Assembly: GCA_946410555.1 (NCBI GenBank)
Contig: CAMKAT010000009.1
Coordinates: 1 to 40,390, forward strand
Direction: 5' to 3'
Source of the DNA: an uncultured Caryophanales bacterium
GTDB taxonomy: Bacteria > Bacillota_I > Bacilli_A > RF39 > UBA660
Length of the DNA: 40,390 nucleotides
Program-made: the position numbers and the translations under genes
Part shown: positions 1-8,878 of the stretch, in pieces
Position numbering within the stretch: position 1 is the stretch's first letter
Layout: every line of letters starts with the position of its first letter
The notes under the pieces: model-generated
The model's database searches: none
Seen by the model: the letters and a program-made list of their open reading frames with translations, nothing else
What the model was told of the DNA's origin: nothing

Positions 1-794
1 CCATAATCTTTGATTGATTCAGTTGCTACATTAACCGCAGTTTGAAGTGCTTCTTCATCACTCTTACCAATTGACTTAAGTGCACAGAATACTCCAGTTA
101 CACAATCCCCTGCGCCTGTCTTATCTACGACAAAATCACAAGTTGGTGCTGACACACTAAATGTCTTTTCATCTGAGATATACTTACATCCTTCTTTTCC
201 TAATTTAATTATTTTAATTGGAGCATTACAATCAAATAATTTAGTAAATTCTTTATCTATAAATGCTATATCTACTAGATCAAATGAAGATTTAATAATA
301 TCAAACATTTTATCATCATAGTAGTAATCTTCAAGGGTATCTATACTAAGAACAGCATTAGAGTTTTCTTTTAAATACTTAACTAAATTATATTGAGCTT
401 CAGGATAATTAGTACATACATGAATATATTTTGCATTTAGAAATGATTCAGGAATATCTTCAGGGAAAAGTACTGTGTTAGGATTTACAAATTCAGAGAA
501 GTCTCTTAATTGACCATCTTCACTTGTGAATACTTGTTTAAACATTGTAGTTTTACCATCGACTGTTTTTACTCCGCTTAAATCTAAATTATAATCCTTT
601 AAAACATTAAGATCATAATCCGTTCCTACCTTAGCGGAAACTCCAACTTTTGTAAAAAGTGAAGCTGGTATTCCAGAGTAAATTGTAGCTCCTCCATAAT
701 TCATTACTTCTTTAAAATCTTCTGAATCTCTATTTGGAAAATAATTATAATCATATGATATGTTGCCTACGACTACGAAGTTTAAATTTTCCAT
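1..794 (-). CDS. PfkB-family carbohydrate/nucleoside kinase, 3' end cut off by the window
   Basis: The frame is open from an ATG at 794 to the window edge, giving 264 codons; the C-terminus lies outside. The N-terminus reads VVVGNISYD and is followed by a glycine-rich NYGGATIYSG stretch, as in ribokinase-like enzymes. The PfkB signature DKTGAGD lies at residues 224-230, and D230 is the expected catalytic base that activates the substrate hydroxyl for phosphate transfer from ATP. The substrate cannot be told from sequence. The start is supported by AGGTGAT six bases upstream and by an extended -10 (TGCTATAAT) just before it, so the leader is very short. A decayed copy of the 3' end of a close paralogue lies at 32402-32605. 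Confidence 0.9.
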   Translation of the reverse strand, partial: MENLNFVVVGNISYDYNYFPNRDSEDFKEVMNYGGATIYSGIPASLFTKVGVSAKVGTDYDLNVLKDYNLDLSGVKTVDGKTTMFKQVFTSEDGQLRDFSEFVNPNTVLFPEDIPESFLNAKYIHVCTNYPEAQYNLVKYLKENSNAVLSIDTLEDYYYDDKMFDIIKSSFDLVDIAFIDKEFTKLFDCNAPIKIIKLGKEGCKYISDEKTFSVSAPTCDFVVDKTGAGDCVTGVFCALKSIGKSDEEALQTAVNVATESIKDY

Positions 795-820
795 ATTATC
801 ACCTAGTTGATATTATAGCA

Positions 821-848
821 CAAAAAAACTAGACTATTTATCTAGTTT
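821..848 (-). terminator. Terminator of the 133-residue gene, abutting the pfkB promoter
   Basis: CTAGA/TCTAG arms are followed on the minus strand by seven T. The hairpin overlaps the stop codon of the gene above it, and its T run leads within a few bases into the -10 box of the pfkB-like gene. Confidence 0.75.
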
Positions 849-1235
849 TAATGTCTTAATATTTAATTTTTTTTGCATATCTGAATCAAATAAAATTTTA
901 TAATTACTATCTTGAATAATTAACCTTTCAAAATCACATGGAGATTCAAAATTTAGTCCATAACTATATTGAGTAATAATAAGAGTTTTACCCTTTGATG
1001 TTTTTACAGTAAAAATTTCTTTGATATTATCTTTTTCAAAAAATTCAATCGGAGAATGAGGAGGACATGTTGTGAAATCTTTTTTATAATAATCAATAAC
1101 TTCAACAATATTACCTAAGCCTAGATTATCGCTTACATATGTTTTTGTATATGTCCATATATTCATAAGTAATAACTTGTTTTTTAATTCCATTAAATAT
1201 TTTTTTAATAACTTGTGTTTCATATGATCACTCAC
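834..1235 (-). CDS. Hypothetical protein, 133 residues
   Basis: I do not recognise a family. The protein is lysine-rich at the N-terminus (MKHKLLKKYLMELKNKLL), then mixed alpha/beta with a CPP motif near residue 57. There is no signal peptide or membrane segment. Two in-frame Met codons four codons apart are possible starts (1235 or 1223). It is a single-gene unit with its own terminator overlapping the stop codon. A cytosolic accessory protein is likely; nothing more can be said. Confidence 0.6.
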   Translation of the reverse strand: MSDHMKHKLLKKYLMELKNKLLLMNIWTYTKTYVSDNLGLGNIVEVIDYYKKDFTTCPPHSPIEFFEKDNIKEIFTVKTSKGKTLIITQYSYGLNFESPCDFERLIIQDSNYKILFDSDMQKKLNIKTLKLDK

Positions 1236-1280
1236 TATTCGTTAATTACATTTTACAACTTAGTATTTCTAATATCAAAC

Positions 1281-1308
1281 AAAAAAGACTAGAAAAACTA
1301 GCCTTTTT
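1281..1308 (-). terminator. Terminator of the ABC exporter operon
   Basis: AGGCTAG and CTAGTCT arms, loop of about five bases, then six T on the minus strand, two bases after the permease stop codon. Confidence 0.85.
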
Positions 1309-1309
1309 G

Positions 1310-4300
1310 TTATTCTACACTCTTAAGTGATTCAATTAAATCTATTTTCTTTAACTTAAAGTGAACTCCAACACTTACTATCGCGGTAAACACAAGCATG
1401 AATCCAAATGTTTGAACATAACTCATAAATTGAATGTCTTTAATGTATTGCATTGTATTTATTTCAATTGAATCTATCATAGCATATGCATAATATGTTC
1501 CTACGAAAAGACCTACTAGAATACCTAAGACAGTAATTATAAATTCTTCTTTCATAATATAATTATCTACTTCACGATTATAGTATCCTAAGACTTTTAC
1601 TGTTGCTATTTCTCTTTGTCTTTCACTTATATTAATATAAGCTAAACTATAAAAGACTACAAATGAAAGTAATGCAGTAAAAAGTACCAGAACATATACA
1701 ATTACATTTAATGATTTAAATAGTTGAACACATTGCTCTTTAACTGCTGAAACTGATACTGTACTTAAGATGTGAGTATTCTTATTCTTAATAGATGTCA
1801 TAATATCATTTTCTTTAGATAGATCATTTAATCCAATATATTGTGTATTTATTTTATATTCATCTATGTTTTTTGTATACATATGTTTATTAAAGTAAAC
1901 ATAATCACCAATATAATTTTCACATATATTAGTTATTGTAAAATCATATGGAAGATTATCACTTTCCATGATAGTAATTGTGTCTCCGACTTTCTTCTTT
2001 AAGAATTTAGCTAACTTTTGAGATACTACCACAGTATTATCAGTTAGAGTTATTTCTTTCTTAGTTTTAACATCTCTGATAGTTAAAGTTTTCTTAAAAT
2101 CTTCATAGTCATTAGGAACGACTAAAGAAACTCTCTTATTATTTATTTCTACTTGATCAATTCTAGCATAAACATTAAAACTTAAATCTTCATCTTTAAT
2201 ATAATCATTTAATTCTGGTTCTTCTGCTTTTCCATCAAGTGATATTAAAACATCATTATGATTAATATTATTATATTGTTTATCTACTACGAATGATATT
2301 GAATCTTTAATACCATAACCTGATAAAAGAATCATTGTACAAGATGCTATTCCAAAAATAGACATAAATATTCTTCTTTTATATCTAAAGATATTTCTAA
2401 TAGTTAATTTAGTAGAATAACTAAATCTATCCCAGATAAATGAAATATTTTCAAAGAATATTTTCTTTCCTATCGGAGGAGCAATAGGTCTTAATAGTTC
2501 AGTAGTTTTTTCTTTTACTAAACCATTAACAGTTATAATAGTAGAACCTACGATACATAATAAACTAATACCTATACCTAGTATGATAGGCATATGATTT
2601 GTATCATATACAAACTCAGGAACATTATGCATAATATTGAATATTCCTATGATTATCTTAGGAATAGTTTTATATCCTATGAATGCTCCAAGGAAACCTC
2701 CGATTAGTGTTGCAAATGTTGCATAGAAAACAAATTTAAGTCTTACATCAAAGTTACTGAAACCTAAGGCTTTAAGTGTACCTATTTCACTTCTATTTTC
2801 AATAGCCATTCTTGCCATAGCAAGTAAACTAATCATTACTGATACTAAATAGAATATTACAGGAAATAAATTAGATAAATTATTAATACTATCATAACTA
2901 CTTATAAAAGTTAGATATTCATTATTATCTTCCCTAGTTTGAATAAACCATGTAGCTTTTTCTATCTTCTTAATTTTCTCTCTTGCAAGATTTATTTTTT
3001 CTGTCACTTCTTGTTTTTTATCTTCATATTCTTGTTTGTTTTTATTATATAGATCTAAATTAGAATTATATTCATCTAGACTATTATTGTAGAACTCTAA
3101 ACTTGAATTATATGTTTTAAGTCCTGAGTTATAATCTTTTAATCCTTTGTCATATTGTTTAGATGCATTATTTAATTCTGTTTCTTTAGAGTTAACTAAA
3201 TTTAAGTTCTTATTATAATCAGAATAACCACTATCAACTTTTCTTACTGCATCAAATAACTTTAAGATATTATCATTATTAACTATAAAGTCACTTAAAT
3301 ATTTTTGAATATCATTATAATATGGAACATTTGATGGTATAGCCCCCTTTACTAGAGTAATAAAACTATCATCAAATATCATTCTCTTTAATTGGTTAAT
3401 GTTAGCAGCATCTATTACTTCATCTAAAACAATATAACTATTATTTAATAAGTCTTTATCTAATCCATAACTTGAGAATAAACTATCTAAGTTTATTCCA
3501 AAAGTATAAGCAAGTGCTTTAATATTTACTGTACTACTTTCAATCATGTTATTGATATCAATATTATTATCACTAAATATTTTTATAATGTCTGAAACTG
3601 AGAATGATGAACTATCATACTTTTTAACAAAAGAAGATAACTTATCGTAAGTTATATTATAACTACTTATTGTTCTTTCTATTTCTGATTTACTATTATT
3701 TAAAGTAACTAAAGCATTTGCTAATTCCTCTTTAGCTTTACTTATTTCTTTAGTTCCATTTTGAATATCTCTTTTAGCATTATCAAGTTTTGTTTTATTC
3801 TTATCAAGTTCAATTTTTCCTTTATCAAGTTCAGTTTTTGCATTATCTAATTCAATTTTTGCATTATCTAGTTTTGTTTTAGCATCATTTAATTCACTTT
3901 CTGCTTTTTCAAATTCTTCATTAGCTTCTTTTTCTTCTTCATCTACTTTTTTAGTATACTCTTCGATTATTTTTATATATCTTTCATTTTGTCTAGTTTC
4001 TTTGATTGATGCAAGTTTTTCTTCATCTTTATCTATTACTTTTAAGTAATCATCAGTATGAGTTATGTATTTAGTAGCTTTATTTTCTAAAACAAATATT
4101 TCACTATAATAGTCCATATTAAATAAACTACTTAATGCATATGCATAATAACCTACTTGTCCATTTCCAAGTTTAGTATTTCCTCTTGACTGAGATACTT
4201 CAGTTTTATTAACATATTCAGGACTTAAAACATAACCTACGATTTCTAATTCTTTGGTTTTAAGTGTATCATCGTCTTCTTCAAGTTCAAGAGTTATTAT

Positions 4301-4741
4301 ATCTCCGATTTTATATTCGCTTTTTTTATAAACTCCATCTTCAACTAAAATTTCATTATTCTTTTCTGGCATTCTTCCTTCGGTAATTATTAACTTATTA
4401 ATGTTTTCTTTTATTTCATGAATTCTTAAGACTTGTTCATATTTACCATCAAAGAATAATGCATCCTTTGAATGTGATGGTACTACTTCAAAAGAATCAC
4501 TAAGCTTTTTTATTTCATTAACATCGTCATCATCTAATCCAAGAGATGAATTAACTTTAAGATCATATACTCTTTTTTTATCATAATAAATATCTAAAGA
4601 CTTCAACATCGTAGGTCCAGACATTTTCATTCCTACGAAGAATGAAACTCCTAAGAAACTTAAAACACACAATGAAAAGAATCTCTTTAGAGATTTTTTT
4701 ATTTCCCTTAAACTCATTGTGATAATTCTATTTTTTCTCAT
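1310..4741 (-). CDS. FtsX/MacB-type ABC exporter permease with extracellular coiled coils
   Basis: The 1143-residue membrane protein carries two FtsX permease units. One helix lies at about residues 20-40. A large outer segment follows to about 620, then three helices and the first FtsX core (QQ at NRSEIGTLKALGF). A fifth helix near 800, a second outer domain, and three helices from about 1005 to the end follow, with SERQREIATVKVLGYY as the second core. The outer segment contains heptad-like repeats of the LDNAKxELD type (about 260-350) and a second coil near 520-600 that could form a hairpin. The gene follows its ATPase after 21 bases, so this is a type VII (mechanotransmitting) ABC system. 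Family knowledge suggests peptide or lipid export, or control of an envelope partner rather than nutrient uptake. The substrate is unknown. It is longer than most permeases of the family because of the coils. Confidence 0.92.
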   Translation of the reverse strand: MRKNRIITMSLREIKKSLKRFFSLCVLSFLGVSFFVGMKMSGPTMLKSLDIYYDKKRVYDLKVNSSLGLDDDDVNEIKKLSDSFEVVPSHSKDALFFDGKYEQVLRIHEIKENINKLIITEGRMPEKNNEILVEDGVYKKSEYKIGDIITLELEEDDDTLKTKELEIVGYVLSPEYVNKTEVSQSRGNTKLGNGQVGYYAYALSSLFNMDYYSEIFVLENKATKYITHTDDYLKVIDKDEEKLASIKETRQNERYIKIIEEYTKKVDEEEKEANEEFEKAESELNDAKTKLDNAKIELDNAKTELDKGKIELDKNKTKLDNAKRDIQNGTKEISKAKEELANALVTLNNSKSEIERTISSYNITYDKLSSFVKKYDSSSFSVSDIIKIFSDNNIDINNMIESSTVNIKALAYTFGINLDSLFSSYGLDKDLLNNSYIVLDEVIDAANINQLKRMIFDDSFITLVKGAIPSNVPYYNDIQKYLSDFIVNNDNILKLFDAVRKVDSGYSDYNKNLNLVNSKETELNNASKQYDKGLKDYNSGLKTYNSSLEFYNNSLDEYNSNLDLYNKNKQEYEDKKQEVTEKINLAREKIKKIEKATWFIQTREDNNEYLTFISSYDSINNLSNLFPVIFYLVSVMISLLAMARMAIENRSEIGTLKALGFSNFDVRLKFVFYATFATLIGGFLGAFIGYKTIPKIIIGIFNIMHNVPEFVYDTNHMPIILGIGISLLCIVGSTIITVNGLVKEKTTELLRPIAPPIGKKIFFENISFIWDRFSYSTKLTIRNIFRYKRRIFMSIFGIASCTMILLSGYGIKDSISFVVDKQYNNINHNDVLISLDGKAEEPELNDYIKDEDLSFNVYARIDQVEINNKRVSLVVPNDYEDFKKTLTIRDVKTKKEITLTDNTVVVSQKLAKFLKKKVGDTITIMESDNLPYDFTITNICENYIGDYVYFNKHMYTKNIDEYKINTQYIGLNDLSKENDIMTSIKNKNTHILSTVSVSAVKEQCVQLFKSLNVIVYVLVLFTALLSFVVFYSLAYINISERQREIATVKVLGYYNREVDNYIMKEEFIITVLGILVGLFVGTYYAYAMIDSIEINTMQYIKDIQFMSYVQTFGFMLVFTAIVSVGVHFKLKKIDLIESLKSVE

Positions 4742-4762
4742 TTAACGACCCTACTTATTTTT

Positions 4763-5464
4763 TTACCATTCAATATCTTTTACTTTAGTTGGTTTCTTAT
4801 TTATTTTTACTTCTTCAACTTTACCATTTTTTATTTTTACTACTCTATCTGCCATTGGTGCAATAGACATATTATGTGTGATTATAATTGTAGTTATTCC
4901 TTCGCTTCTACAAGTAGATTCAAGAAGCTCTAGGATTTGTTTTCCTGTTTTGTAATCAAGTGCACCAGTTGGTTCATCACATAAAAGAATTTTTGGTTTA
5001 CGCGCAATTGCTCTTGCAATAGATACTCTTTGTTGTTGTCCACCTGAAAGTTGTGATGGGAAATTATCCTTTTTATCTTCAAGTCCAACTTTCTTTAAGG
5101 CATTCTTTGGACTCATTGTTTTTTTACACATTTGAGTTCCTAACTCAATATTTTCTAAAGCAGTTAAGTTTTGAACAAGATTATAGAATTGGAATACAAA
5201 TCCAATATCATTTCTACGATATTGAATAAGTTCTTTTTCTTTTATCTTAGTGATGTCTATACCATCAACAACAACAGAACCTGAACTAACTGAATCCATT
5301 CCACCTAGGATATTTAAACAAGTAGATTTACCAGAACCAGATTGCCCTAAGATAATAACAAGTTCTCCTTCTTCCACAGTAAAACTCGCTTTATTTAAAG
5401 CTTTAAGATCTACTTCACCCATCTTATAGATTTTTTCTACATCTTTAAACTCAATATACGCCAT
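4763..5464 (-). CDS. ABC transporter ATP-binding protein (LolD/MacB type)
   Basis: The 233-residue cytosolic ATPase has Walker A GQSGSGKS (about 39-46), a Q-loop in FVFQFYNL, signature LSGGQQQR (about 139-146), Walker [13 protein letters not shown] and the switch histidine in IITHN. This arrangement is typical of the MacB/LolD/FtsE group that pairs with FtsX-like permeases, and the permease gene follows 21 bases downstream. The start is backed by AGGGTGAG upstream. The two genes form an operon between hairpins at 5499-5526 and 1281-1308. Confidence 0.96.
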   Translation of the reverse strand: MAYIEFKDVEKIYKMGEVDLKALNKASFTVEEGELVIILGQSGSGKSTCLNILGGMDSVSSGSVVVDGIDITKIKEKELIQYRRNDIGFVFQFYNLVQNLTALENIELGTQMCKKTMSPKNALKKVGLEDKKDNFPSQLSGGQQQRVSIARAIARKPKILLCDEPTGALDYKTGKQILELLESTCRSEGITTIIITHNMSIAPMADRVVKIKNGKVEEVKINKKPTKVKDIEW

Positions 5465-5498
5465 ACTTAACTCACCCTTACCATTAATATAATAACAT

Positions 5499-5526
5499 AA
5501 AAAAGACTAGTATTTAACTAGTCTTA
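5499..5526 (-). terminator. Terminator after alkD-like gene
   Basis: AAGACTAG and CTAGTCTT arms with a short AT loop and a T run on the minus strand. It overlaps the last codons of the alkD-like gene. Confidence 0.85.
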
Positions 5527-6189
5527 TTTCAATTTTTTTAAATATTCTTTATGACTATCAGACACTCTGAAACTTTCACATGCTTTTTGAATTGCTTTTT
5601 TATGTATCCAGTCATCTAATCTTTTTTCTTCAAAGTAAGGAATAATTTCTTCATATTGTTTTGCTAATGCAGTAGCAAAATACCATGCAACCATCATCTT
5701 TAAATAATAGTCTTCGCTTTTAACTGATGCTACTAAGTCTAAATATTCTTTCTTAAAGTCATCACCTAGATATTCATTCATCAGGATTCTAATTCCAAAT
5801 CTTGATGTATATATATGTTTAGATTTAATCCATTTCTTAACATATGGTAAAAGTTTATCATGATGCTTTTTAAATACTTTTGGTGATGCTTGATCTGAGA
5901 CAGGCCAGCAATCAACATATGGTAAGAATTTTTCAACTTCTTTAATACATACATCAAAGTCTTTAATCATAGATATTATAAAGAAATGAATTAAGTTTTC
6001 TTCATAATATTTATGTGGTAAATCATTTAAGAAGACTTCTCTTTCATCACTATTAAAGATTTCTTTAGCGATATTTCTTAATTCAGGAGTTCTTATTCCT
6101 ATGATAGTATCTTTATTTATGTTAGGTACTAATTTAGATTGAAATTCTTTATACTTTTCGTCTTTTAATTTTATTAGTTTTTCTTTCAT
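5524..6189 (-). CDS. DNA alkylation repair protein (AlkD-like HEAT-repeat glycosylase)
   Basis: The 221-residue all-helical protein matches the AlkD/YhaZ family in length and motifs, including GIRTPELRNIAKE near the N-terminus and CWPVSDQASPK near the centre. Family members remove positively charged alkylated bases such as 3-methyladenine or 7-methylguanine from DNA, using a HEAT-like repeat fold that does not flip the base. A perfect AAAGGAGGT precedes the ATG. The gene stands alone between terminators. Its promoter (TGATATAAT, an extended -10) appears to lie inside a dead 5' fragment of another gene (6203-6302). Confidence 0.9.
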   Translation of the reverse strand: MKEKLIKLKDEKYKEFQSKLVPNINKDTIIGIRTPELRNIAKEIFNSDEREVFLNDLPHKYYEENLIHFFIISMIKDFDVCIKEVEKFLPYVDCWPVSDQASPKVFKKHHDKLLPYVKKWIKSKHIYTSRFGIRILMNEYLGDDFKKEYLDLVASVKSEDYYLKMMVAWYFATALAKQYEEIIPYFEEKRLDDWIHKKAIQKACESFRVSDSHKEYLKKLK

Positions 6190-6202
6190 GCTGACCTCCT
6201 TT

Positions 6203-6302
6203 GTAAAGTTACTAATAACTATATATTAGAACTTCAAACAATATAGATAATATTATATCAATAATTAAAGTAATAAACTTTTTTATCTTTCTTTTTACTC
6301 AT
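6203..6302 (-). pseudogene. 5' remnant of a paralogue of the membrane-protein gene at 12159-12854
   Basis: From an ATG at 6302 the minus strand reads MSKKKDKK before drifting out of frame to a stop. This is almost base for base the start of the intact gene at 12854 (MSKKKNKK). Similarity continues, with small gaps, over about 90 bases. The rest of the gene is absent and alkD follows. The remnant begins immediately after the glycoside hydrolase gene, whose terminator seems to have lost one arm (only ATTACTCTAGTCT remains). Confidence 0.6.
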
Positions 6303-6316
6303 TACTCTAGTCTATT

Positions 6317-8821
6317 TTAATTAATATTTAATGAAGGATATGTTTCCATCATTAAAGTTTTAAATTCTTCATTACCTGTGGTAACTACTACATTAGAATT
6401 AATACCATATAATACGTTTTCATAATCACATGTACTACTGAATTGATTAAATCCACTTAAGTCTAAGTTCTCAATTGAACTCATATTAGCAAATGTGTTT
6501 CTAAGTGATGTGATTGTACCCGTATTCCAGTTTGTTAAGTTAAGTGTTCTTAATGAATAATTGTTATAGAAGGCACCTGAGAAGTTCTTAGCATTAGTAA
6601 CATCAAAGTTATGTAGATCTAATTCTTCAAGACTTGAACAATCATAAAATACACTTACAAAGTCATATAATTTAGGACTCCAATTATCTAAATTAAGTGT
6701 TCTTAAACTAGAACATCCACTAAACATAAATCCTATGTCTGATAATGCTTCAGTATCAAACGATGATAAATTTAATATTTCAAGTGATGAGTTACCTGCA
6801 AACATATATGCCATTTTAATTACTAAATCAGTTCTAGCATTTTCAAAGTCATAACTCTTAACATTGGTTAAACCTTTAAATAAAGATGAAGCATTAGTTG
6901 GAAGATTAATATACCCATTAGAAATAATAGTTAAATCATACATGTTTTCTTCTGAAGTTTCAGTTAAATAACCTTTGATTGTTCCATCTTGACTAAACGA
7001 TAAATCCCAACTAGTAACAGCATTACTTGGAATTGTATTTCCCTTTTTAAATGAAACACTTAATATTTTAGTTCTATATTCATTACTTCTATAATCTAAT
7101 CCATTAGAAAGGTCTGAATTTTCTTTCATCAAATATGATTCAGTTTCAATCTTACCTCTGAGTAATTTCTTTATATATTTACCTGATTCACGCATTATTG
7201 AATCTGGTAAGTTTTCATCCCAAGCATGTTCTTTATAAGCAACAATGTTATAAGCCCACATACCTGAATCCCAACTGAAGTAAGTAAAACTGATATTCTT
7301 TTCTTCTAACATTTTAAAGAATGAATAAGCTTGAGCATCATTAATATAACTACCTACTGGTACACCAGTTTTTACACTTGAACATTCAGTTTCAAATATT
7401 GGTAAACCTGCATTAATTGCTTGATTTAAATAATTTAAGTGTTCACCAGTAAATTGATTCATGTAAGTATGATGAGTATACATTATGTTATCAACATTTA
7501 ATGGTGAAGCTGCAACGTAATCTAATCTTGAATCCCATTTTGGTGAACCTACTAAAATAATAGAATCAGGTGAAGTTTCTCTAATCGAAGGAATAACGAA
7601 ATTTGCATATTCTTTAACTTCTTCCCATGTTACATCATTAGGTTCATTCCATATTTCATAAATAACATGAATATCATTTGGATATAATGCTGAGATTTCT
7701 TCAAAGAAAGCTTTAGCATACTCTTTATTAGATAAACTTCCACAAGCCCAATTTAGAATAATATACATGTCATTACTAATCATAGCATCCATTGCATCTT
7801 TTAAATCATTCATGAGTTTATCATGTTGTTCGCCAGTCCAATTAATGTACTTTGTATTCATAAATATTCTAAAAACATTACCACCCCAAGTATGAAGTGT
7901 ATGTAGAGAATCTTCACTATACATTTCAGTTCCTTGTTCACGAATCGCTTGACTATTCTTTGGAGGTTCACTATTTGATACACCTGTAAGTCTAATTTCC
8001 TCATTATATTCATTTAAAAGTTTTGAACCACTTACATGTAATCTACCATTGTTAGATGCGAACTTAGTTATATCAGCTTCACAATAGTAATCATCTACGA
8101 CATCAATAAAATTACTTAAAGCACTCTTTCTATAACACTTATTATCTTTATTAATAGCTAGTTCTACTTTTCCTTCCCTTGTTATTACTACTTGATCATT
8201 ATCATTATGAGTTACATTAAGTTCATTTATTAAATTAGTTCCTAACTTATTAGAAGTATTACTCCTATAATAGCTATTAGCTTTTTCTACGATATTATCT
8301 ACATCAATCATATTAGAATCATATGAAGTAAATGCGCTTTTACCACGATAATAGTTATATAGTTTAGCTACATCACCAAGCGATATATTTTTATTTCCTG
8401 TAAGTTTTCCACTTTCTATTCTTTCTTCATTTAAAGTTTGTTTTGATTTATAAACATTATAAAGAAGTGATATATCACTAAGTTGGATTTTTCCATCTCC
8501 GGTGATGTCTCCTAGTAATATGATTTCATATGTAGTATTATTAGCTATTACTTTTGAGCCATTACTTATATAATCACCATTTTTTAATTCTTCATTATTA
8601 CTATTAAGAACTTTTATTTCAGAAGTACTTTCTATGTTTGAAAGTAGTTCTTCTACTCTATAGTTATAAGTAGTTGGAACTGCATAGATTTTATTATTTT
8701 TTATTTCATAAGTACTAGATGTAATATCGTTATTTAGAGCATATGAAAACTTGATTGCTATAAGTAAAACAACCATATTAAATAAAAACAAAGCTATAAC
8801 TATTTTATTTAGTTTTTTCAT
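6317..8821 (-). CDS. Secreted GH5 glycoside hydrolase with N-terminal dockerin-like module and C-terminal BspA-type repeats
   Basis: I place the start at the ATG at 8821 (MKKLNKIV, GAGGAC upstream, 834 residues). A longer frame begins at 8848 but overlaps the promoter. Domains in order: signal peptide/anchor (about 1-28); a module shared with two other proteins here; a dockerin-like pair of F-hand repeats (about 102-160; GDITGDGKIQLSD and a degenerate second); a GH5 catalytic domain (about 255-560); and DUF285/BspA leucine-rich-like repeats (about 590-834; FxxCSSLxxLxL pattern). The expected GH5 acid/base is E393 in YEIWNEP and the nucleophile E479 in IFETEC. It probably hydrolyses a beta-glucan or mannan outside the cell; the substrate is uncertain. 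Its 5' portion duplicates that of the upstream neighbour. Confidence 0.9.
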   Translation of the reverse strand: MKKLNKIVIALFLFNMVVLLIAIKFSYALNNDITSSTYEIKNNKIYAVPTTYNYRVEELLSNIESTSEIKVLNSNNEELKNGDYISNGSKVIANNTTYEIILLGDITGDGKIQLSDISLLYNVYKSKQTLNEERIESGKLTGNKNISLGDVAKLYNYYRGKSAFTSYDSNMIDVDNIVEKANSYYRSNTSNKLGTNLINELNVTHNDNDQVVITREGKVELAINKDNKCYRKSALSNFIDVVDDYYCEADITKFASNNGRLHVSGSKLLNEYNEEIRLTGVSNSEPPKNSQAIREQGTEMYSEDSLHTLHTWGGNVFRIFMNTKYINWTGEQHDKLMNDLKDAMDAMISNDMYIILNWACGSLSNKEYAKAFFEEISALYPNDIHVIYEIWNEPNDVTWEEVKEYANFVIPSIRETSPDSIILVGSPKWDSRLDYVAASPLNVDNIMYTHHTYMNQFTGEHLNYLNQAINAGLPIFETECSSVKTGVPVGSYINDAQAYSFFKMLEEKNISFTYFSWDSGMWAYNIVAYKEHAWDENLPDSIMRESGKYIKKLLRGKIETESYLMKENSDLSNGLDYRSNEYRTKILSVSFKKGNTIPSNAVTSWDLSFSQDGTIKGYLTETSEENMYDLTIISNGYINLPTNASSLFKGLTNVKSYDFENARTDLVIKMAYMFAGNSSLEILNLSSFDTEALSDIGFMFSGCSSLRTLNLDNWSPKLYDFVSVFYDCSSLEELDLHNFDVTNAKNFSGAFYNNYSLRTLNLTNWNTGTITSLRNTFANMSSIENLDLSGFNQFSSTCDYENVLYGINSNVVVTTGNEEFKTLMMETYPSLNIN

Positions 8822-8876
8822 ATACTGTCCTCTATTATATTGTAGCATAAAAAAGGCTAGATTACTCTAGCCTTTT
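8121..8876 (-). repeat. Direct repeat, copy 1 (promoter plus 5' module of GH5 gene)
   Basis: This stretch matches the segment 2577 bases further on (10698-11452) with only a handful of differences, such as positions 8130 and 8842. It covers the terminator, promoter, ribosome binding site, signal peptide and dockerin-like module up to codon ~231. Confidence 0.9.
8849..8876 (-). terminator. Terminator of the second GH5 gene
   Basis: AAGGCTAG/CTAGCCTT arms around a GTAAT-type loop with six T on the minus strand, directly after the stop at 8879. The T run leads into the extended -10 (TGCTACAAT) of the next GH5 gene. Confidence 0.85.
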
Positions 8877-8878
8877 AA

